From Pseudomonas sp. K2I15 (GTDB lineage: Bacteria > Pseudomonadota > Gammaproteobacteria > Pseudomonadales > Pseudomonadaceae), in assembly GCF_002204795.1 (NCBI RefSeq), contig NZ_NIXO01000018.1:1-64000 (forward strand): a DNA stretch of 64,000 bases, written 5' to 3'. The first letter of the stretch is position 1, and every line of letters starts with the position of its first letter. A program made the position numbers and the translations under genes. Positions 58,070-64,000 of this stretch are shown here, piece after piece. The notes under the pieces are model-generated. The model saw only the letters and a program-made list of their open reading frames with translations. It had not been told where the DNA came from and searched no databases.

Positions 58070-58419
58070 ACTCGGTCACCTTTGTGGGAGCCAGTCGACG
58101 CAATACCACGACAGTGCTGCGCCTCGATTCGACCGTCGAACGCACTTGAGGGGCGTCAAGTGCGGTGCACACAAGAGGTGTCTTGGAAGACGCCACCTGT
58201 GTTGCAGGTTTCGGCTGTCTGTCTTCGTAATACCGCAAAACACATGACAGGAAAAAGCACTTTGACGCTTTTTTGAAGTTTATTTTTCAGGATGACGAAT
58301 AGCACTAGGCGAGTCGGCATTGCACCGTTAAAGTCGGAAGTCCGCCTGTATCGAAATATCTCCCAAATTCCCCCCGAAAAAACCTCAGCCCCAACAGGGC
58401 CGGGCTCTTCGTGCTTTTT
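58070..58419. other. Intergenic region upstream of phoH, no gene seen
   Basis: 350 bases between the PIN-PhoH start and the deacetylase stop. The part 58250-58300 is AT-rich and may hold the phoH promoter. A weak GC-rich hairpin near 58390-58410 (GCCC...GGGC) followed by CTTTTTT on the plus strand could be a terminator. No reading frame with a ribosome site is seen. Confidence 0.4.
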
Positions 58420-59544
58420 TCAGCGAAACGCTTCGCGGCAATCCTGCCAGCCGAGTCCACTTTCTGCCGTGGCGTGTAAAAGCCAGGGGAGTGCGATGCG
58501 CGCCTTGTCCTGGGTGTCGTGGAATACGATCACCCCTCGCCGCCACAGCAGCATCAGCGTGAGCACGCGGTTGGCCGACTCATCGGCCTTGAGCTTGCCG
58601 GCTTCGTCTTCTGAATCGATGTCCCACAATGCCACTTGCAGCCCTTGGGACTGGAAGAAGCCCTGGCTGTCGGAACGGCGCTGGCCGTAGGGTGGGCGGA
58701 ACAGCGGCAGATAGTTTTCCGGCATCAGGTTTTGGGCCAGGGAGGCGCTGCGGGTGATGGACGACTGCCAGTCGACCCAGTGGCTATGTGAGCGGTACTG
58801 CCAGCCCTGGATACCGACACACTGGCCCTGATACAGCGCCTGTACATCGGTAGCCGAACTTTTCTCGACACGGGTTTGCAGGCTGTTGCCGAGCACGAAG
58901 AAGACGCTGTGTATTTTCTGTTTGCGCAGGTAGTCGGTGAGCCAGTCGGTGTTGCCGCTGACGGGGGATGGGCCGCTGTCGAAGGTGATCAGGAACATCC
59001 GGTCGTTGAGTTCGTCGCCGTTGCGTTCGTGGTCGCCGAAGCGGGCGATTTCGCTACTGATCTGAGGGAACAGGGCGGCTTTGCGCAGTTGTTCGTCGAG
59101 GTAGCGTTCGTGGAAGATGCTGCTTGGGCCGGCCCAGCCTATATAGAAGGAGCTGTCGCTGACCTGGAACTTGGCGGCTTGTTCGCGCAGGTCGTCCATG
59201 TTTTCCACCAGGTAGCAGAAGGAAGCGTCCTGTTCGCAGCTTTGTTGGGCGAAGGTGTAGTTTTCCAATAGCCGTTGCCACAGTTGGCGGCGCAGGTCGT
59301 CTATGGAGGCTTGGTTGATGATTTTCAGGCCCAGGCGCTGTTTCAGGGCGGGCTCGTCGAGGGCTTCGCTGGCCAGCAGGGTGTGGGCGAACATCAGGAT
59401 TTCTGCGCGTGAGGCGACGTCGAACAGGGCGGGGCTGCTGAGGCGTTCGGGCCAGGTGCCGCGGTCCAGGGTGGCGACGTCCACGGGGGCGGCTTGGGCG
59501 CCCAGGCAGATGAGCCAGGCTGACAGTAAAAGCGCAATTCGCAC
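58420..59544 (-). CDS. Polysaccharide deacetylase homologue with altered active-site motifs
   Basis: 374 residues with signal peptide (IALLLSAWLICLGAQA). NodB-fold signs are MFLITFDSGPSP, HSVFFVLGNSLQ, LPLFRPPYGQRR, VALWDIDSED and GVIVFHDTQD. In the standard motif 1 (TFDDG) the second Asp binds the metal; here it is Ser (TFDSG). Motif 2, usually HS/TxxH, reads HSHWVD and lacks the second His at the usual place. About 180 residues before the domain contain DUF-like helical sequence with two cysteines. It may bind glycans without deacetylating, or use a different metal site. Confidence 0.85.
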   Translation of the reverse strand: MRIALLLSAWLICLGAQAAPVDVATLDRGTWPERLSSPALFDVASRAEILMFAHTLLASEALDEPALKQRLGLKIINQASIDDLRRQLWQRLLENYTFAQQSCEQDASFCYLVENMDDLREQAAKFQVSDSSFYIGWAGPSSIFHERYLDEQLRKAALFPQISSEIARFGDHERNGDELNDRMFLITFDSGPSPVSGNTDWLTDYLRKQKIHSVFFVLGNSLQTRVEKSSATDVQALYQGQCVGIQGWQYRSHSHWVDWQSSITRSASLAQNLMPENYLPLFRPPYGQRRSDSQGFFQSQGLQVALWDIDSEDEAGKLKADESANRVLTLMLLWRRGVIVFHDTQDKARIALPWLLHATAESGLGWQDCREAFR

Positions 59545-59604
59545 GAAGGGTCTCCCTTTCCAGAGTCGTCGGGCACTATAGCCGATCGCGTGGGGGCGCT
59601 ATTG

Positions 59605-60214
59605 GTTGGTGTGTATATCCGTTATTTAGGTAACGGCCGCTATTGGTTCCGCTCTTACAGCGGCTCACTTTTGAAAAGCGCAAAAGTAAGCAAAACGCTC
59701 TTGCCCCACCACTCGGCACCTCGCTTAGGCTCGGTGTGCCCTCAGCTCCGGTATTACTACGCGGGCCGCCGCGACGGGGCGTCCCTGCCCCGTCGCGGCT
59801 AAACCGGCGTCCTGCCGGTTTACCCGCTCCGTACTACCTGCGTTCGGCCAGCGTGGCTAACGGGGCGCCTAAGATCAAGATCAAAAGCAACAGCACAGCG
59901 GCCTACCGGCCGGCTTGAGTGTGGTGAAGCAAAATCAAAAGCTAAAGCGGGCACGGCCAGCTCCCACAGAAAAGCAGAGCTGCTTCAGCTTCAGATTTGG
60001 CTTTCACACTGGCCTTTATCTTGGTTTCTACCACTGGAGTCGGCTTTCAGGCAGAGCAAAGGCCAAGGCGAACTCGGTCTCAATGTGGGAGCGGGCAAAG
60101 ACCTTTTGGTTACTTTTGGCTGGGCCGGCATTCCGGGCGTTTGCCAAAAGTGACCCCGCTGGAAGAGCGGAACCATAAGAAGCCGTTACCGCAGCAACGG
60201 ATATACACACCAAC
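59605..60214. mobile_element. 610-bp non-coding element with ~70-bp terminal inverted repeats
   Basis: The left end (59605-59673) begins GTTGGTGTGTATATCCGTT. The right end (60145-60214) is its imperfect complement, ending AACGGATATACACACCAAC. Both arms also share TAACGGC, GGTTCCGCTCTT, CAGCGG and TCACTTTTG in order. The inside has internal repeats (CAAAAGTAA-like) and a GC-rich palindrome (CGCGACGGGGCG...CGCCCCGTCGCG type, 59770-59800) but no credible gene. This resembles a non-autonomous MITE-like or structured repeat spread in Pseudomonas. No target duplication is evident. Confidence 0.65.
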
Positions 60215-60300
60215 GACCGAACAGCTATCTATCACCATCATAGGTGGAGTCAAACCGCCCTACCCCCTAGAATCCCCCCACGATTAAAGGAGACGACTTC

Positions 60301-61080
60301 ATGCTGACGGTGATTTCCCCCGCCAAAACCCTCGATTTCGAGTCAAAGCCGGTCACCCCGCGCTTCACCCAGCCGCAATACCTCGACCACTCCCAGGAGC
60401 TGATCGAAAAATTGCGTGAACTGACCCCGGCGCAAATCAGCGAACTGATGCACGTCTCCGACAAAATCGGCGGCCTCAACGCCGCACGCTTCGGCAGCTG
60501 GACCCCAGCCTTCACCCAGGCCAACGCCAAACAAGCCCTGCTGGCATTCAAAGGCGACGTCTACACCGGCCTCAACGCCGAAACATTCAAGGACGCCGAC
60601 TTCACCTACGCCCAGGACCACCTGCGCATGCTCTCCGGCCTGTACGGCCTGCTGCGCCCCCTGGACCTGATGATGCCGTACCGCCTCGAGATGGGCACCA
60701 AACTGCCCAACGCCCGAGGCAAAGACCTGTACGCCTTCTGGGGCACCCGCATCAGCGAGTGGCTCAACGAAGCCCTGGCCGAACAAGGCGATGACGTGCT
60801 GCTCAACCTGGCGTCCAACGAGTACTTCTCGGCGATCAAGCGCCCGGCCCTGAACGCGCGGATCATCAACACCGAGTTCAAGGACCTGAAAAACGGCCAG
60901 TACAAGATCATCAGCTTCTACGCCAAAAAGGCCCGGGGCATGATGAGTCGCTTCGTGATTGAAGAGCGCATCAACGACCCGGCCAGGCTCAAGGAGTTTG
61001 ACGTGCACGGTTATCGCTTCAATGCAGAGCAGTCAAAGCCCGATAACCTGGTGTTTTTGCGCGACCACGCACCGGAATAA
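60301..61080 (+). CDS. yaaA: Peroxide stress protein YaaA
   Basis: 259 residues. [19 protein letters not shown] at the start and [15 protein letters not shown], then [20 protein letters not shown], are characteristic of the UPF0246 family. In E. coli YaaA limits free iron during H2O2 stress and is OxyR-controlled. AAAGGAG lies upstream of the ATG. Monocistronic. Confidence 0.95.
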   Translation: MLTVISPAKTLDFESKPVTPRFTQPQYLDHSQELIEKLRELTPAQISELMHVSDKIGGLNAARFGSWTPAFTQANAKQALLAFKGDVYTGLNAETFKDADFTYAQDHLRMLSGLYGLLRPLDLMMPYRLEMGTKLPNARGKDLYAFWGTRISEWLNEALAEQGDDVLLNLASNEYFSAIKRPALNARIINTEFKDLKNGQYKIISFYAKKARGMMSRFVIEERINDPARLKEFDVHGYRFNAEQSKPDNLVFLRDHAPE

Positions 61081-61901
61081 GTCTGTACCCAAACACGCAT
61101 CCCCTGTGGTGAGGGGCCTTGCTCCCTCACCCTGAAAGCCTCTCCCCACCCTCGCTCGCCCGCCAAAAACGTCATTTGTTTGGCGTCAAAAATAATTCTT
61201 CAGATTTCCTAACATTTATTTCACTCGACATTTCCGAGTTTTTTTCGTAGTGGCACCTCTTTTTTCAAACAGTAGTGGCACAAAACTATTTAATTCTCTC
61301 AACTCCCCGCAACTACTGGCCCAAGTAGCCAGTGCTATCACTGTAGTACTAGTGCCATCTTTCCTAATATTTCAAGAAATTTCCGGAAACAGGATGAGTG
61401 GACAGGAACTATGTCCCAAAGCACCGCTCATACCACCGGTAACGATTATCTCTGCAGATGTAAGAGATGACTTACATGGCGACCAACGGAAGTAGCAAAG
61501 TTGTCATATGACTTTGACTCAATGGTCAACTCATCAACTGATTAGTTGAAGGCGGACGAAAAGGTTTCACAACTTTCTCCGAAAAGGCCAAGGCTGAGCT
61601 CACCTGTATGGGTCAGTGAGACAACCCAAGCCGTTGATATTTAAGGGCTCAAAGCCCCTGTCGACGCCTTGCGGCACTGGCGCCAGGCCCTTCCCCAGGA
61701 AGGCTGGCTGCATTTCAGGGCAAGCCCCAACAATAAGGCCAAGTTGCGCACAACTTGAGTGCATTAGTTAGTCACTCGACTTTTAGTATGCCTGCACAGG
61801 ATATATCGACGTTTATTCGTCGCACTTTCCAGTGCCTGAGTGACGCTTCAAAACATGAACTCCGGCCATCTAGTGGCACGATTAACAATGAGGTAATTGC
61901 G
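61081..61901 (+). promoter_or_regulatory. Long AT-rich control region and leader of algD
   Basis: 820 bases before algD. The part 61180-61380 is markedly AT-rich, as expected for the bent, IHF-rich upstream region of algD known from P. aeruginosa. Inverted repeats occur around 61527-61552 (TCAACT-GATT-AGTTGA). TTCGTC cores resembling AlgR sites (CCGTTCGTC) occur near 61820 and, inverted, near 61555. A small open frame at 61250-61495 has no ribosome site and is judged non-coding. Regulator sites here are candidates only. Confidence 0.55.
61406..61432 (+). promoter_or_regulatory. Candidate AlgU (sigma-22) promoter for algD
   Basis: GAACTA (61406-61411), 16 bases, then TCATA (61428-61432) resembles the AlgU consensus GAACTT-N16/17-TCTGA. 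It would give a leader of about 460 bases before algD, similar in scale to the leader of about 370 bases in P. aeruginosa. Confidence 0.45.
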
Positions 61902-63218
61902 ATGCGCATCAGCATATTTGGTCTAGGTTACGTCGGCGCAGTATGTGCCGGTTGCCTGTCTGCACGGGGCCATGAGGTCGTTGGCGTAGACATCTCCAAG
62001 GAAAAGATCGACCTGATCAACGCAGGGCTTTCCCCCATCGTTGAACCGGGTCTGGGCGAGCTGTTAAGCCAGGGCATTCAAACCGGCAAACTGCGCGGCA
62101 CCACCAATTTCGCCGAAGCTATCCGTGATACCGACCTGTCGATGATTTGCGTCGGCACGCCGAGCAAGAAAAACGGCGACCTGGAACTCAACTACATCGA
62201 ATCGGTGTGCCGCGAGATCGGTTTTGTCCTGCGTGACAAGACCACCCGCCACACCATCGTGGTCCGCAGCACCGTGCTGCCGGGCACCGTGGCGAATGTG
62301 GTAATCCCGATTCTCGAAGACTGCTCGGGCAAGAAAGCCGGCGTCGACTTCGGCGTCGCGGTGAACCCTGAGTTCCTGCGTGAAAGCACCGCCATCGCCG
62401 ACTACGATCTGCCACCGATGACCGTCATCGGTGAATTCGACAAAGCCTCCGGCGATGTCCTGCAGTCGCTGTACGAAGAACTCGACGCGCCGATCATCCG
62501 CAAGGACATCGCCGTCGCCGAGATGATCAAGTACACCTGCAACGTCTGGCATGCGACCAAAGTGACCTTCGCCAACGAGATCGGCAACATCGCAAAAGCG
62601 GTGGGTGTCGACGGTCGCGAAGTGATGGAAGTGGTCTGCCAGGACAAGACCCTCAACCTGTCCCAGTACTACATGCGCCCAGGCTTCGCCTTCGGCGGCT
62701 CCTGCCTGCCCAAGGACGTGCGTGCCCTGACTTACCGCGCCAGCTCCCTGGACGTGGATGCGCCGTTGCTCAACTCGCTGATGCGCAGCAACGAGTCCCA
62801 GGTGCAAAACGCTTTTGACATCGTCTCCAGCCATGACAAACGCAAAGTCGCCCTGCTGGGCCTGAGCTTCAAGGCCGGCACCGATGACCTGCGCGAAAGC
62901 CCGCTGGTTGAATTGGCAGAGATGCTGATCGGCAAGGGTTTCGACCTGAGCATCTACGACAGCAACGTCGAATACGCTCGAGTGCACGGCGCGAACAAGG
63001 AATACATCGAAGGCAAGATCCCTCACGTGTCGTCCCTGCTCAACTCGGACTTCGACGAAGTGATCAACAACTCCGACGTGATCATCCTGGGCAACCGCGA
63101 TGAGAAGTTCCGTGCCCTGGCGCATAACGCACCCCACGGCAAGCAAGTGGTCGACCTGGTGGGCTTCATGTCCAAGGCCACCAGCGTGACCGGTCGTACC
63201 GAAGGCATTTGCTGGTAA
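61902..63218 (+). CDS. algD: GDP-mannose 6-dehydrogenase
   Basis: 438 residues from the ATG at 61902 with GAGGT 7 bases upstream. N-terminal NAD fold MRISIFGLGYVGAVCAGCLS, VGTPSKKNGDLEL, and the catalytic cysteine in FAFGGSCLPKDVRAL are present. GLSFKAGTDDLRESPLVEL and the C-terminal domain are complete. It oxidises GDP-mannose to GDP-mannuronate, the committed step of alginate synthesis. First gene of the alginate operon; alg8 follows. Confidence 0.97.
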   Translation: MRISIFGLGYVGAVCAGCLSARGHEVVGVDISKEKIDLINAGLSPIVEPGLGELLSQGIQTGKLRGTTNFAEAIRDTDLSMICVGTPSKKNGDLELNYIESVCREIGFVLRDKTTRHTIVVRSTVLPGTVANVVIPILEDCSGKKAGVDFGVAVNPEFLRESTAIADYDLPPMTVIGEFDKASGDVLQSLYEELDAPIIRKDIAVAEMIKYTCNVWHATKVTFANEIGNIAKAVGVDGREVMEVVCQDKTLNLSQYYMRPGFAFGGSCLPKDVRALTYRASSLDVDAPLLNSLMRSNESQVQNAFDIVSSHDKRKVALLGLSFKAGTDDLRESPLVELAEMLIGKGFDLSIYDSNVEYARVHGANKEYIEGKIPHVSSLLNSDFDEVINNSDVIILGNRDEKFRALAHNAPHGKQVVDLVGFMSKATSVTGRTEGICW

Positions 63219-63232
63219 CAGCAACGGCAAGT

Positions 63233-63275
63233 TTCAAGCTGCAAGCGTCCTGATCCCCAGCGCTTGCAGCTTGAA
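63233..63275. repeat. Hairpin between algD and alg8
   Basis: Perfect 15-base arms TTCAAGCTGCAAGCG (63233-63247) and its complement (63261-63275) around a 13-base loop. It has no T tract, so it is probably not a full terminator. It may set the ratio of algD to downstream message, or be a dispersed repeat. Confidence 0.7.
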
Positions 63276-63302
63276 GCCTCCTTCACCTGCGGAATGACGC
63301 CT

Positions 63303-64000
63303 ATGTCCAAGTTAAAACACGTACTCCTCCAATCCGCCGGCTGGCTGTTTTTCCTGAGCCTGCTGATGGGTCTCGCCCTGCTGTTGCCGGCGAGTACGTT
63401 CGACTCCGAGTCGAAGAATTTTATTTTCCTGATTGGCGCCGTCGGTATCTGGCGCTACTCGATGGGTGCTACGCATTTCTTTCGCGGCATGCTGTTCCTG
63501 TACGTGGTCTACCCGCACCTGCGGCGCAAAGTGCGCAAGCTGGGCAAGGCGGCAGACCCGTCCCACGTATTCCTGATGGTCACAAGCTTCAGAATCGACG
63601 CGCTGACCACCGCCCAGGTCTACAGCTCGGTGATTCGCGAGGCCATCGAATGTGGCTTCCCTACCACCGTGGTGTGCTCGCTGGTGGAAATGTCCGATGA
63701 GCTGCTGGTCAAGAGCCTGTGGGCCAAGATGAACCCACCTGACCACGTCAAGCTGGACTTCGTGCGCATCGCCGGTACCGGCAAACGTGACGGCCTGGCC
63801 TTCGGTTTTCGCGCCATCTCCCGCCACCTGCCGGACAACCGCGCCGTGGTGGCCGTGATCGATGGCGACACCGTGCTCGCCGAGGGCGTCGTGCGCAAGA
63901 CCGTGCCGTGGTTCCAACTGTTCGGCAATGTCGGCGGCCTGACCACCAATGAGTTCTGCGAAGTGCGCGGCGGCTACATCATGAGCGAGTGGCACAAGCT
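63303..64000 (+). CDS. alg8: Alginate polymerase glycosyltransferase Alg8, cut by window end
   Basis: The first 232 residues are present. [20 protein letters not shown] begins the first membrane helices. [13 protein letters not shown] is the GT2-family Asp motif. Alg8 is the inner-membrane glycosyltransferase that polymerises mannuronate with Alg44. ATG 63303 is preferred; an in-frame ATG at 63294 is possible. The C-terminal half lies beyond 64000. Confidence 0.93.
   Translation, partial: MSKLKHVLLQSAGWLFFLSLLMGLALLLPASTFDSESKNFIFLIGAVGIWRYSMGATHFFRGMLFLYVVYPHLRRKVRKLGKAADPSHVFLMVTSFRIDALTTAQVYSSVIREAIECGFPTTVVCSLVEMSDELLVKSLWAKMNPPDHVKLDFVRIAGTGKRDGLAFGFRAISRHLPDNRAVVAVIDGDTVLAEGVVRKTVPWFQLFGNVGGLTTNEFCEVRGGYIMSEWHK

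Noticed and set aside
59590..60287. Four small overlapping frames of 70-96 residues on the plus strand
   Set aside because: They fall inside the inverted-repeat element and consist of low-complexity translation of palindromes; no start signals.
61250..61495. 81-residue frame in the algD upstream region
   Set aside because: No ribosome site and the candidate AlgU promoter lies within it; composition matches the AT-rich control DNA.

Overview
This window looks like the chromosome of a Pseudomonas of the P. fluorescens group. The evidence is the high GC content, the scattered REP-like palindromes (arms of the type GGGCTTGCTCGCGAA), and a gene set that matches the genus: cyoABCDE, fhp with its NorR-type regulator, aapJQMP, rhlB and algD-alg8. 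Most genes are ordinary housekeeping or metabolic genes. I see no rRNA, tRNA, CRISPR array, complete insertion sequence or prophage.

Layout, left to right. 0-6 kb: a Tat-type HisC-like aminotransferase, an orphan low-GC gene bracketed by two near-identical terminators, and a three-subunit membrane FAD/cytochrome c sugar or polyol dehydrogenase. 6-10 kb: an SHMT-like protein that has lost its catalytic lysine, divergent from an Xre-type regulator that is translationally coupled to a VUT/YhhQ-family transporter, and then queC. 10-17.7 kb: the cytochrome bo3 oxidase operon, dsbB and the NO-detoxifying flavohaemoglobin. 17.7-28.4 kb: the NorR-type regulator with three operator sites, an EamA exporter and AraC regulator, PBP4, a siderophore receptor coupled to a periplasmic beta-propeller protein, a GST, a GIY-YIG protein and a SnoaL-like protein.

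28.4-38.3 kb: a chaperone-usher fimbrial island. Six genes encode DUF1120-type subunits, one of them a probable two-domain tip adhesin, around a PapD-like chaperone and an usher. Divergent from them lie two orphan phosphorelay genes, an RcsB/FimZ-like response regulator and a receiver-HPt protein. 38.3-46.5 kb: a CynX/NimT-type MFS exporter with a GntR regulator, the MqsRA toxin-antitoxin pair with a perfect operator palindrome, the general L-amino-acid ABC transporter, and an esterase. 46.5-56.5 kb: rhlB, a DadA-like oxidoreductase, a large RHS/TcC-like protein with a preceding gene of unknown function, and moaCDE.

56.5-64 kb: a PIN-PhoH ATPase, a polysaccharide deacetylase homologue with altered metal-site motifs, a 610-bp non-coding element with about 70-bp terminal inverted repeats, yaaA, and the start of the alginate operon (long AT-rich leader, algD, alg8 cut by the window end).

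The items most worth a second look are the SHMT-like/regulator/VUT locus, the DUF1120 fimbrial island with its orphan phosphorelay, the duplicated-terminator cassette, the RHS pair and the long-TIR element. Functional statements rest on reading motifs by eye; no database search was run.
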